The position numbers and the translations under genes were made by a program. A model generated the notes under the pieces. That model worked only from the letters and a program-made list of their open reading frames with translations, was not told the DNA's origin and ran no database searches. From Haliea sp. (GTDB lineage Bacteria; Pseudomonadota; Gammaproteobacteria; Pseudomonadales; Halieaceae), in assembly GCA_002692965.1 (NCBI GenBank), contig NZNC01000025.1, positions 1 through 64,000 of the forward strand: a stretch of DNA of 64,000 nt, in the 5' to 3' direction. Each line of letters begins with the position of its first letter. Position 1 is the stretch's first letter. Shown piece after piece: positions 18,848 to 26,842 of this stretch.

Positions 18848-19804
18848 TCAGGCGGCTGCCTCCGGTGCATCGTAGAACTGGGTCGCCCAGCGGCGGAATT
18901 TGGCGATCGGGCCATCGCCGTCACACAGTTGCGGCCGCGGCTGGTAGATCTTGTTTTCCCAGATGGGGATGTCTTCGCCAATCTGTCGGTTGACCTCCTT
19001 GTCGAAGGCCGCGCCGATGCGGTCGATCTTCGGGTCCCGCTCCGGGTTGCGCCAGGAGACGTGGAAGTACTGCACCACGGTGTCCTCGTCGATGGGGGCG
19101 TTGGTGGTGAGCATGCACACCTCGATCAGGGTGTTGTAGCGCACCACTGCCCAGCCAAAACCGGTGGTAGTGGTATTCAGGGTGCCTTCCACCGGCCCAC
19201 CGGAGCTGGGAAAGAGCTGGCGGCTCTCCATGATCATGTGGGGGCCTTCGAAGTCGAAGCGGTCGTACTCGGCCGCACCGGGATGCTGATGGATGCTGAC
19301 AAAGTGCGCCCCGTCTGCGGTGTTCTCGGCCATTTCCTGCAGGCAGGAGCGGATCTCGTGGCGGGTAACCTTGGGCTTGACGAAGTCTTCGTCGGCCAGC
19401 TCGGGAATCTCCGGCAGGCTGAAGGCCGGGGCCTTGTCCTCCGGGTGGTACCAGGCCATTACCAGCCCGTACTTGATGTCCAGGGGGTAGGTGCGCACAC
19501 AGGCTTTCTGGTTAAGGGTTTTTGCGTAGGGGATATGTGCCGCCCTGCCGTTGCTGTCGAACTCCCAGTGGTGGAAGGGGCACTGGATGCGCTCGCCAAG
19601 CACCTTGCCGCCGACACCGAAATTGGCACCGAGGTGTGGGCAGTAGGCGTCCTGCAAATGCAATCTACCGCTCTCGCTGCGCCACATCACCAGGTCGCGG
19701 CCGAAGTAGCGCAGTGGCTTGATCTCGCCGGGGCCGACTTCATCGTCGAAGGCGACGTGGAACCAGCCGTGGGGAATGGGGAAGGGGAAGCGTTGCTTGC
19801 TCAT
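18848..19804 (-). CDS. Rieske non-haem iron oxygenase, KshA-like
   Basis: This 318-residue oxygenase subunit has a Rieske [2Fe-2S] centre (Cys55-x-His57 in AYCPHLG, Cys75-x2-His78 in CPFHHW) and the mononuclear iron motif D-x2-H-x4-H in ENTADGAHFVSIH (Asp164, His167, His172). The overall pattern resembles 3-ketosteroid 9-alpha-hydroxylase KshA and related single-component oxygenases that need a separate reductase, which is not in this window. It is the first gene of a four-gene operon with an acyl-CoA ligase, an aldolase-like thiolase and DUF35. A sigma-70-type promoter with an operator lies upstream and a TetR gene diverges from it. Confidence 0.92.
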   Translation of the reverse strand: MSKQRFPFPIPHGWFHVAFDDEVGPGEIKPLRYFGRDLVMWRSESGRLHLQDAYCPHLGANFGVGGKVLGERIQCPFHHWEFDSNGRAAHIPYAKTLNQKACVRTYPLDIKYGLVMAWYHPEDKAPAFSLPEIPELADEDFVKPKVTRHEIRSCLQEMAENTADGAHFVSIHQHPGAAEYDRFDFEGPHMIMESRQLFPSSGGPVEGTLNTTTTGFGWAVVRYNTLIEVCMLTTNAPIDEDTVVQYFHVSWRNPERDPKIDRIGAAFDKEVNRQIGEDIPIWENKIYQPRPQLCDGDGPIAKFRRWATQFYDAPEAAA

Positions 19805-19828
19805 GGCGATCTCCGCCTGTTATTTTGG

Positions 19829-19844
19829 CTGACACATATGTCAG
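19829..19844. promoter_or_regulatory. inverted-repeat operator candidate for the TetR regulator
   Basis: CTGACA-CATA-TGTCAG, with a perfect 8-base core ACATATGT overlapping it, lies 25 bases before the Rieske ATG. It sits just downstream of the -10 of the minus-strand promoter, covering the expected transcription start. A 16-base inverted repeat here beside a divergent tetR gene is the classic TetR repressor site; the binding is inferred. Confidence 0.65.
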
Positions 19845-19846
19845 GG

Positions 19847-19875
19847 ACTATAGGCAGGGCGTGCGCCTCTGTCAA
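19847..19875 (-). promoter_or_regulatory. sigma-70-type promoter of the Rieske operon
   Basis: On the minus strand TTGACA (19875-19870) and TATAGT (19852-19847) are separated by exactly 17 bases. This is a near-consensus promoter. Initiation would fall around 19840, inside the inverted repeat, so a bound repressor would block it. Confidence 0.75.
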
Positions 19876-19930
19876 ACAAAAAACATTTCCAAACCGTGGT
19901 AATGTGCGGTGTCAAAACGAGGTGGCCTGG

Positions 19931-20593
19931 ATGTCTGGAGACCTTGACGTCGATGAAACAGCTGGGAAGGCCAGTGGAACCCGGCGCGCGAGCCGCCGCG
20001 CGGCGACCCGCCGGGCGATCGTGGATGCCGCCGTGGCGGCTTTCTCCCGCTGGGGCTTCGAGGGTACGCATTTTCGCGAAATTACCCGGCTCTCCGGTGC
20101 CCAGCGTTCGCTGATCCTCTACCACTTTTCCAGCAAGGACGCCCTGTGGCAGTGTGCGGCCGAAGAGGTGGAGCGACGTTTCACCGTGGCCTTCGACGCG
20201 AACTTCGAACCCGGCCGCTGCGATGGCGATCGCGACACAGTGCGGCATGCCCTGGCGTGCTATGTCGACGCCCTGTGCGAGGTGCCTGAATACGGGCGCA
20301 TTTACCTGCTGGAAGGGGTATCGGAGGGGCCGCGCATGGAGTGGCTGGCGCGCCACTTCGCCCCGCGTCGGGCCCTTAAGCTTGCCCTGGGGGACACCGC
20401 TCTGCAGGAGCGGGTCAGAACCACCGTGCTCCGGGATATCCTGTCCAGTGCGTTGGTGGCCTTTGTGACCCTGGGGCCGCTGCTGGAGCGCTCCCACGCC
20501 CTCGCTGCTGGACAGGAGGCGGTGGGGGTGTACCCCTTGAGTGCCGAGCGGCGGCGGGAATTTGTCGCTTCTTTGATCAAGCTGATCTTCTGA
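19931..20593 (+). CDS. TetR-family transcriptional regulator
   Basis: The true gene starts at the ATG at 19931 (220 residues). The frame is open for 1.2 kb upstream, but that part is antisense to the Rieske gene. The N-terminal helix-turn-helix runs RRAIVDAAVAAFSRWGFEGT and REITRLSGAQRSLILYHFSSKDAL (about residues 28-70), the standard TetR plan, followed by a divergent ligand-binding helical domain. It is divergent from the Rieske operon with a 126-base shared region containing an inverted repeat over the operon promoter. It most likely represses that operon until a pathway CoA-ester or acid binds. Confidence 0.9.
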   Translation: MSGDLDVDETAGKASGTRRASRRAATRRAIVDAAVAAFSRWGFEGTHFREITRLSGAQRSLILYHFSSKDALWQCAAEEVERRFTVAFDANFEPGRCDGDRDTVRHALACYVDALCEVPEYGRIYLLEGVSEGPRMEWLARHFAPRRALKLALGDTALQERVRTTVLRDILSSALVAFVTLGPLLERSHALAAGQEAVGVYPLSAERRREFVASLIKLIF

Positions 20594-20631
20594 GGCCCGA
20601 TGCGACTTTTGCGCCCCTTTCCCGTCCCGAA

Positions 20632-20647
20632 GCGGAGCACGCTCCGC
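20632..20647. terminator. hairpin downstream of the TetR gene
   Basis: GCGGAGC and GCTCCGC are separated by two bases, 38 bases after the tetR stop. The stem is GC-rich but no T run follows, so it is a plausible yet weak transcription-end signal. Confidence 0.35.
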
Positions 20648-20759
20648 GTGTCGACCCTATTCGGTACCCGGTGAGCCATTAGTCGCCTGGCGTGATGGGG
20701 GCGGACAATCGCTGCTAGAATGGTCGGCCTTACTTCGTACCCGGCAGGCAGATTATTCC

Positions 20760-21167
20760 ATGACCGACGTCATCACCGTCCCCGTTTCCTTCGGCGAGGT
20801 TCTCGACAAAATGACCATCCTCGAAATCAAGTCGGAGCGAATAAGCGATTCCGCAAAGCTGGAGAACGTGCGCCGAGAGCTTCAGGCACTGAACACCACC
20901 TGGCGGGAAGCCGTGCCCGACGAGTCTGCGATTGCCGAGCTGCGCCGCCAGCTCAAGACGGTCAACGAGGCCCTGTGGGAGATCGAGGACGATATCCGCG
21001 ATTGCGAGCGCGCGGGTGACTTCGGTGAAAAATTCATCGAGCTGGCGCGGGCGGTGTACTTCACCAACGACAAGCGTGCGGCTCTGAAGAAGGACATTAA
21101 TCTCGCACTCGGCTCGCGTTACGTCGAGGAAAAGTCCTACCAGGACTATACGGCCCCATTGGCTTGA
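20760..21167 (+). CDS. DUF6165 family protein
   Basis: The 135-residue protein begins TVPVSFGEVLDKMTILEIKSE, followed by two amphipathic helices with a heptad-like pattern (ENVRRELQALN, AELRRQLKTVNEALWEIEDDIR) and KFIELARAVYFTNDKRAALKKDIN. That matches the small family known as DUF6165, which I recall as frequently encoded near cell-surface polysaccharide genes. No enzyme motif, signal peptide or membrane segment is visible; a helical, probably oligomeric cytoplasmic protein is expected. It stands alone upstream of the SDR gene. A TAGAAT box at 20716-20721 may be its -10, but no good -35 accompanies it. Confidence 0.75.
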   Translation: MTDVITVPVSFGEVLDKMTILEIKSERISDSAKLENVRRELQALNTTWREAVPDESAIAELRRQLKTVNEALWEIEDDIRDCERAGDFGEKFIELARAVYFTNDKRAALKKDINLALGSRYVEEKSYQDYTAPLA

Positions 21168-21294
21168 CCTCAGCGTGAATACCCAATAGTTTAATGGCGC
21201 TTTTTTAACTGCGTGTGCCTCGCTGTCGTGCTGCGCGCCGCACTGACCCTGTCCAGTCGGGATCACCCCGGCTCTGTCTGAAGGACTCACTGAC

Positions 21295-22050
21295 ATGAAG
21301 CGATTTGCAAGCAAGGCCGCCCTGGTCACCGGCGCCGCCGCCGGTATTGGCAAGGCCACTGCGACCCGTCTCGCCGCCGAGGGCGCCGACCTCTATCTCG
21401 CCGACATTAACCGTGAGGGCGTCGAAGCGCTCGCCGCCGAGCTCGCCAAAGAGCATGGGGTCAAGGCTTTTGCCGGCAGTTTCGACGCCGCAGACGCCGA
21501 GTCCTGCAAGCAGCTGGTGGCGGCCGCCGCCGAGGCCCTGGGCCGGCTCGACCTGGTGTGCAACATTGCGGGCATCCAGAAGTGGGATCACTTCGCCCAG
21601 ATCACCGACGATACCTGGAACCGCCTGGTGGCCATCAACCTGAATAGCGTGTTTTTCATCTCCCGCGAGGCGATGCCCTTGCTGGAGCAGACCCGGGGCA
21701 ACATCATCAACGTCGCCTCGGTGGCCGGCCTGACGGGCATCGCCTACAACGCGGCCTACTGTGCCTCCAAGGCGGGGGTCATCGGTCTGACCCGTTCGGT
21801 TGCGGTGGAATACGCCTCGCGGGGCGTGCGCTGCAATGCCATTGCCCCCGGCGGCGTCAAGGCCGGCCAGGCTGCCAACCCGATCCCCGAGGACGTCGAC
21901 TTCGGCCTGATCACGCCGCTTTCACCCAAGACCGGCGACATGTGCGAGCCCGAGGAGATTGCCGCTGCGGTGGCCTACCTTGGCTCCGAGGAAGCGCGCT
22001 TTGTCACCGGTTCGGTGTTCACCATCGACGGCGGCCAGCTGGCCAGCTAG
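21295..22050 (+). CDS. short-chain dehydrogenase/reductase
   Basis: The 251-residue classical SDR has the cofactor motif TGAAAGIGKAT near residue 12, an Asp at the end of the second strand (LADINREG) that favours NAD(H), a CNIAG variant of the NNAG motif, the catalytic Ser in NVASVAGLTG and the YCASK catalytic Tyr-Lys pair. The C-terminal GSVFTIDGGQ is typical. It starts at the ATG after AAGGA. The substrate could be a hydroxy-steroid, hydroxyacyl or sugar-like alcohol. Its stop codon lies 6 bases before the long tetranucleotide repeat, which does not alter the reading frame. Confidence 0.92.
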   Translation: MKRFASKAALVTGAAAGIGKATATRLAAEGADLYLADINREGVEALAAELAKEHGVKAFAGSFDAADAESCKQLVAAAAEALGRLDLVCNIAGIQKWDHFAQITDDTWNRLVAINLNSVFFISREAMPLLEQTRGNIINVASVAGLTGIAYNAAYCASKAGVIGLTRSVAVEYASRGVRCNAIAPGGVKAGQAANPIPEDVDFGLITPLSPKTGDMCEPEEIAAAVAYLGSEEARFVTGSVFTIDGGQLAS

Positions 22051-22056
22051 GCTCTC

Positions 22057-22119
<63 letters not shown>

Positions 22120-22131
22120 GCGCTGGCCGGA

Positions 22132-23250
22132 TCACTCGCCCGGTCTGTGGCCCAGTCGCTGGGTCACCCAGCGATCCAGCGTGTCGGTCGCGTCCGATAC
22201 GCTGATCAAGTCCATCGCCCCGGGCTCCTCGACCTTGGTGCCCCAGCGGGCGGAGTCCACTGTCAGGCCCTTAAATTGACGCAGGGCCTCCGGGTAGCGG
22301 TCAACACACCACGGCAGTGAGCGGTAGGGCCCCGAGCGCAGCGGGTTGCTGGCGGCGTACAGTCCCAGCACGTCGGTACCCAGGGCGCTGGCAATGTGGG
22401 CCGGTCCGGTGTCCGGTGCAACCAGCAGGTCGGCACCCTGCAGCAGTGCGGCGAGTTGTTTGAGGGTGTCCTGCCCGCAGAGGTTCAGTGCCGGCGCCTG
22501 CATGGCGCCGGCGATGGCGGCACAGGTGGCCTTCTCTTCATCCGCCGGACTTCCTACCAGAATCACCTGCATCCCGTGGCGTAACGCGGCGTGATCGGCG
22601 AGGGCAGCGTAGCGCTCGATTGGCCAGTTGCGCAGGGCGTGGCTGGAGCAGGGGCTGATCACCAGGGTGGGGCGGTCCGGTGCCAGGTGTTGCTCGGCAA
22701 AGGCGCGGTCGGCGTCGCCGAGGGGAAGCTCCCAGCGCGGTGGTGCCGCCGCCAGGCCCAGGGGTTCGAGAAAGCTCGCCAGGCAGTCGCGCACATGCTG
22801 CGCAGGTGTGGAAGCGATGCGCCGGTTGATGAACAGGCCGTGGCCATCCTTGCTGCGGTCGCGGTCGTAGCCCACCCGAATCCGGGCACGGACCAGTGCC
22901 GCCGCCAGGTTGGCCCGGGCGGCGACCTGCATGTGCAGCAGGGCGTCGAAGCGGCGGCCGCGCAGTTGTCGCCAGAGTTTGCGGTAGCCGCGCCATCCGG
23001 CCCGCTTGTCGAAGACGATGAACTCCACGCCAGGCAGATCGCCTACCAGTCGGGCTTCGAGCTTGCCGATGATCCAGGTAATGCGCGTCTCTGGCGACTG
23101 CGACTGCAAGCTCAGTACCACCGGGATCACATGGGTCACGTCGCCGATGGCGGAAAGACGGAGTATGCAGACGGATTGCAGCACGTAGGGGTCCCGGTTG
23201 TTCTGGCAGGCTGGAGCGCTGCCGTTGAAGGTTGCTAAACTCTCGCCCAT
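22132..23250 (-). CDS. GT9-family glycosyltransferase (heptosyltransferase-like)
   Basis: The 372-residue protein shows the GT9 plan: RLSAIGDVTHVIPVV near residue 32, LVISPCSSHALRNWP near 200, and LLVAPDTGPAHIASALG near 285, which binds the nucleotide sugar. Family members transfer ADP-heptose to the LPS inner core. The ATG at 23248-23250 has GGGGAG upstream; a shorter version starting near VCILRL is possible. It is divergent from kdkA and only 63 bases separate the starts, so both are probably core-LPS genes. The downstream GCCA array begins 12 bases beyond its stop. Confidence 0.88.
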   Translation of the reverse strand: MGESLATFNGSAPACQNNRDPYVLQSVCILRLSAIGDVTHVIPVVLSLQSQSPETRITWIIGKLEARLVGDLPGVEFIVFDKRAGWRGYRKLWRQLRGRRFDALLHMQVAARANLAAALVRARIRVGYDRDRSKDGHGLFINRRIASTPAQHVRDCLASFLEPLGLAAAPPRWELPLGDADRAFAEQHLAPDRPTLVISPCSSHALRNWPIERYAALADHAALRHGMQVILVGSPADEEKATCAAIAGAMQAPALNLCGQDTLKQLAALLQGADLLVAPDTGPAHIASALGTDVLGLYAASNPLRSGPYRSLPWCVDRYPEALRQFKGLTVDSARWGTKVEEPGAMDLISVSDATDTLDRWVTQRLGHRPGE

Positions 23251-23313
23251 TCTAACCAACTCCCCGGTGGCGGTCTTGGCTCTCGCCGCGCGGAGTATTG
23301 ATCGGGGCGCTGC

Positions 23314-24045
23314 ATGGCGACAGAGACAGAGCAGCTGGTGCGTTCGGGACGCTGTCTGCTGCTGCGTGATCGGTCCCTGGAGGAGGTGTCGCGGCGCTGG
23401 CTGCGGCCCGACCACTGGGAGGGGCGTGCCAGGCCGGTAGTGACCGGGGGGCGCGGCGGTGCCTGGTTCGTCAAGACGCCGCTGGGAGAGCTGGTGCTGC
23501 GCCGCTACCGGCGCGGCGGTAGCGCGGCCCGCTTCAGCAGCAGTGGCTACCTGTTTTTGGGCTACCGGCACACGCGGGCCCACGCCGAGTTCCGCCTGCT
23601 GCAGCGCCTGCATGACCTGGGATTGCCGGTACCGCAACCGATTGCCGCACTGGCCTGTCGCAGCGGCCTGACCTATCGCGCGAGTATTCTGCTGCGCCGG
23701 CTGCCGGGCGCCAGCCCCTTGCCGGAGCAGGAGCGGTTGGGCGAGCCGCAGCTCTGGGAGGAAGTCGGGCGTGTCCTGCGACAGTTTCACGACGCCGGCC
23801 TGGACCACCGCGACCTCAACTGCGACAACATCCTGGTGGCCGGGCAGACGGTTTCCCTGATCGACTTCGACCGCTGCCGCCTGCGCGCACCCAACCGCCG
23901 CGACACACTCTGGCAGCGGCGCAATCTGCGCCGCCTCTATCGCTCGGTGAACAAGCGTTGCGAACAGCTGTCCGAGCGCAGTCGTCAGCGGCTTTGGCAG
24001 TGTCTGCTGGCGGGTTACCGCGCCGAACCGACAGGTCAGGGCTGA
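23314..24045 (+). CDS. kdkA: Kdo kinase
   Basis: The 243-residue protein has a kinase-like fold. LVLRRYRRGG (residues 60-69) matches the KdkA signature, the catalytic loop is HRDLNCDNIL near 167, and the metal-binding segment is LIDFDRC near 186. KdkA phosphorylates the Kdo residue of lipid A-Kdo with ATP on the cytoplasmic side of the inner membrane. In Haemophilus and Vibrio it accompanies a WaaA that adds a single Kdo, which suggests the same here (inference). A second kinase-like gene follows after one base. The length is normal. Confidence 0.92.
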   Translation: MATETEQLVRSGRCLLLRDRSLEEVSRRWLRPDHWEGRARPVVTGGRGGAWFVKTPLGELVLRRYRRGGSAARFSSSGYLFLGYRHTRAHAEFRLLQRLHDLGLPVPQPIAALACRSGLTYRASILLRRLPGASPLPEQERLGEPQLWEEVGRVLRQFHDAGLDHRDLNCDNILVAGQTVSLIDFDRCRLRAPNRRDTLWQRRNLRRLYRSVNKRCEQLSERSRQRLWQCLLAGYRAEPTGQG

Positions 24046-24046
24046 C

Positions 24047-24742
24047 ATGCGGCCGGCCGAGATCCGCCTCGAAGAGGAGTTGCATGCGAACACGCGCCGC
24101 AGCCGTATCACCCGCCGGGCTACCCTGGGCGATGAAAGCATGGCACTCAAGTGCTATCACCGCCCCCTGTGGGGGCTCTGGCACTGGTGGCGAGCCCATC
24201 GCGGTGGTCGACGTCTGCGCCGTCTGGGTGCACCGGTGCCGCCGATTGTTTACTCCGGCTGGGTGTCTGCGGCGGGCTGCTTCGGCTTCGGGACCCGTTA
24301 TTTGCCGGATCACCGCCCGCTGCGGGAGGTATTGCGTGCGAGTGAGGAGCAACCGGATCACCAGTCGGCCCTAATCGATACCCTGGGGCAGCTGATGGCG
24401 CGTGTCCATGCGCTGGGTATCCTGCAGCCGGACGGCAATCTCACCAACTTCCTGGCGGGACCGGCGGGCGATCTGGTCCTGGTGGACGAGGACGACATTC
24501 GGGTCACGGGGGGGACGCTTGCCCCCGCGCAGGCCGTCGACAATCTGGCAAATATCGCCTCGCGGCTGCCGGAGCCAGCCATGCGCGAGCGGCTGGAGGC
24601 GGCCTACCTGGAGGGCGCCCCCGAGGCCTTGCGCAGGGCCTGGCAGGCGGCGGACTTTTACCGCAGGGCAGAGGCCTGGCAACGTCGCGCCGAGGACAAG
24701 CGGGCCCGGCGCGGCCAGGTGGTTCGCCGGCGCTTTGATTGA
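24047..24742 (+). CDS. lipopolysaccharide kinase (InaA/WaaP-like) protein
   Basis: The 231-residue protein starts one base after kdkA and looks like a compact kinase-fold protein of the LPS-kinase/InaA group. The ATP-site Lys may be the one in MALKCYHRP (residue 35). The catalytic loop is altered: ILQPDGNLTNFL, with Asp and Asn in the usual spacing but Gln-Pro in place of the His-Gly normally before Asp. The DFG position reads LVDEDDI. It may phosphorylate core sugars or be a degenerate partner of KdkA. Coupling to kdkA supports a role in inner-core modification. Confidence 0.75.
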   Translation: MRPAEIRLEEELHANTRRSRITRRATLGDESMALKCYHRPLWGLWHWWRAHRGGRRLRRLGAPVPPIVYSGWVSAAGCFGFGTRYLPDHRPLREVLRASEEQPDHQSALIDTLGQLMARVHALGILQPDGNLTNFLAGPAGDLVLVDEDDIRVTGGTLAPAQAVDNLANIASRLPEPAMRERLEAAYLEGAPEALRRAWQAADFYRRAEAWQRRAEDKRARRGQVVRRRFD

Positions 24743-24849
24743 GGTCGCGCGTCCGTCCTGCTCGACCTGAGGTCTTGGGGCTTGGCGGTACGAGGTGCAC
24801 GGCGCGGTGGCCCCCGTTAATGATCAGGAGCCGGTGTTTTCCGGCAGGC

Positions 24850-25995
24850 TCAGGCCAGGAACTGGCGGGCGATATGCTCCGGCTGAAACGCCGCCAGCCA
24901 GTCGTCTTTCACCGGGATTGGCAGGCGGGCAAGGCTCGACTGCAGATGCGCGGCGAGCGCTTCCGGGGTGCGCGGGGAGAGGAAGGCTTCCAGTTCGCCG
25001 CGGAACACATCGCGCACGCCCCCGGGACAATCCACGGAGAGGATCGGTGTACCGCAGGCCAGGGCTTCGGTCAGCACGATGCCCAGACCCTCGTATTCCG
25101 AGGCCAGCACGAAGAGGTCGGCCCCGGCCATCCAGGGGTAGGGATTGCTGCGCTTGCCGGCGAACAGCACCCGGTCGGCAATACCCAGGCTGCGGGCTTT
25201 TGCCTCCAGTGACTCCCGCAGTTCGCCGTCACCCACAATCACCAGCGAGTGCGCCGTGCGCACCCGGGCAAAAGCCTCCAGCAACAGGGCGTGGCCCTTC
25301 TGGGGTACCAGACGCGCTACATTGACGATATAGGGTTCGGCAGGCAGGTCCGGCTCAGCCTCACCGGCCAGGTTGCGAATGGTCTCTATCGGACAGGGGT
25401 TGGTGATCACCTGCAGGCTGGCGGGCCGGATACCGCCCTGCTCAAAGGCGGCCCGGGCGGAGTCGCGCACGCCGCTGGAGACGCACACCAGCTTGCGTTC
25501 CTGGAAGACCAGTCGCCATTCCCAGCGCTTCTGCCAGGCGGGACGGTCGTGGTGGATGACGTTTTCCAGCACGTAGCGGCAGCGGGGGTCGCGAAAGCCC
25601 CAGAAATACTTGAAGGTGCCCAGGCCGCGGAAGATGATGCGGTCGAAGCGTCCGTGCCGGCGCTCCAGGCGGCGGATCTTGCGCGCCAGCAGCCAGCCGC
25701 CGAGCCAGCCGGTCCAGATGAAGTGGGAGCGGGGCAGCAGCACGCCCAGGAGCAGCCGGGAAACCAGGAAGACCGGGATACCCACGACAGAGTACAGCAG
25801 CGCTCGCAACTGGTCGTGCACATGCAGGGTCACCCGCGGGTCGACCGCCAGTTCGCGGTGGGCGCGCCGGCAGCTCATCAGGTGGCTGTCGTGGTCGGCC
25901 TCGGCGAAGGCTTCGGCCAGGTTCACCGCCACCCGCTCCATGCCCCCCAGCTTGAGGCTGTGGACGATCACCAGGGTGCGCTGGCGTTCAGCCAT
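24850..25995 (-). CDS. GT4-family glycosyltransferase
   Basis: The 381-residue GT-B protein uses the ATG at 25993-25995 (MAERQRTLVIVHSLKLGGME), which overlaps the upstream GT2 stop by 8 bases. The N-terminal SLKLGGMERVAVNLA and the C-terminal NVARLVPQKGHALLLEAF, VLFAGKRSNPYPWMAGADLFVLASEYEGLG with the Glu pair, and ACGTPILSVDCPGG are standard GT4 motifs. It probably adds a core-oligosaccharide or O-antigen-linking sugar from a nucleotide donor. It is the last gene of the acyltransferase/GT2/GT4 minus-strand run. An imperfect hairpin overlaps its stop codon. Confidence 0.9.
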   Translation of the reverse strand: MAERQRTLVIVHSLKLGGMERVAVNLAEAFAEADHDSHLMSCRRAHRELAVDPRVTLHVHDQLRALLYSVVGIPVFLVSRLLLGVLLPRSHFIWTGWLGGWLLARKIRRLERRHGRFDRIIFRGLGTFKYFWGFRDPRCRYVLENVIHHDRPAWQKRWEWRLVFQERKLVCVSSGVRDSARAAFEQGGIRPASLQVITNPCPIETIRNLAGEAEPDLPAEPYIVNVARLVPQKGHALLLEAFARVRTAHSLVIVGDGELRESLEAKARSLGIADRVLFAGKRSNPYPWMAGADLFVLASEYEGLGIVLTEALACGTPILSVDCPGGVRDVFRGELEAFLSPRTPEALAAHLQSSLARLPIPVKDDWLAAFQPEHIARQFLA

Positions 25996-26842
25996 CCGGG
26001 GTCGCCTGCTTGAGGATGCCATTGGGGTTCCACCAGCGTTTCTCGCGTTTCACCGCTTCGCGAATGGCGCGGTTGCGTGCCCAGATTTCCGGCTTCGCGT
26101 AACCCCGGGGGTGGTCCAGGTGCAGACACACGGTGCTGTATCGGATCTGCCGCGAGTGGTGGCCGTAGTGCCACAGCCGCTCCCCCAGTTCGCGGTCCAG
26201 CCCGCCGTATTGCATGTCTTCGTTGAAACCGTTGACCGCGCGCAGGTCGGCGGTCCAGGTGGAGCTGTTCATGCCGTTCCAGCTGGCGGCGGCCGGCGTC
26301 AGGCGGTTGAGCCAGCGCTTTTTCCAGGGAGCCTGCAGCAGCTTCCACAGTTTGTGGCTGCGCGGCTGACCCCGCGCCACCAGCCAGTCGCGGTCAAAGC
26401 AGGCGCCGCTGGCGATATCCTCTTCCCCGAGGGATTCGGAGACCGGCAGGGTCAGCTTGATATAGCCCCCCGAGAGGAACCGGCCGGGCGCCGCGAGCTG
26501 GCGATGGGTGCGGATCAGGCCCGGTTCCGGAATGCAGTCGCCGTCGGTGAAGATCAGGTAGTCGCAGTCGGTATTGGCGATGGCCTGGTTGAGGATGCGG
26601 CACTTGCGAAAGCCCTCGTCGGCCTGCCATTCGTGCACAAGGCGCAGGCGGCCGCGCGCGCGAAAGTGCTCGATCAGCGCTGCGGTCTCGGCTCCGGAGC
26701 CGTCGTCGGCCACGATCGCGGTGAACTCGCTGTCCTCCTGGTGCTCGTAGCCCCACAGGACCTTCTCCAGCCAGCGCGGGCTGTTGTAGGTGGTGATGAC
26801 CACGCCAATCTGGCGCGGCCCCGTGGCACTCGCTGGTGTCAT
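25988..26842 (-). CDS. GT2-family glycosyltransferase
   Basis: The 284-residue GT-A protein has IGVVITTYNSPRWLEKVL at the N-terminus, IVADDGSG near 47, IFTDGDCIPEPGL (the DxD-like metal site) near 99, and the acceptor-side NGFNEDMQYGGLDRELGERL near 205. The ATG at 26840-26842 overlaps the stop of the acyltransferase gene (ATGA), so translation is coupled. Homologues of this kind often act in LPS core synthesis, for example adding glucose or galactose. There is no membrane segment, so it is cytoplasmic or peripheral. Confidence 0.9.
   Translation of the reverse strand: MTPASATGPRQIGVVITTYNSPRWLEKVLWGYEHQEDSEFTAIVADDGSGAETAALIEHFRARGRLRLVHEWQADEGFRKCRILNQAIANTDCDYLIFTDGDCIPEPGLIRTHRQLAAPGRFLSGGYIKLTLPVSESLGEEDIASGACFDRDWLVARGQPRSHKLWKLLQAPWKKRWLNRLTPAAASWNGMNSSTWTADLRAVNGFNEDMQYGGLDRELGERLWHYGHHSRQIRYSTVCLHLDHPRGYAKPEIWARNRAIREAVKREKRWWNPNGILKQATPDG

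Noticed and set aside
18728-19930. Long N-terminal extension of the TetR frame
   Set aside because: It lies antisense to the Rieske gene and crosses the promoter-operator region; the helix-turn-helix starts shortly after the ATG at 19931.
24828-24851. Hairpin at the GT4 stop codon as terminator
   Set aside because: The stem is interrupted by a bulge and no T run follows in the minus-strand direction, so it is not listed as a feature.
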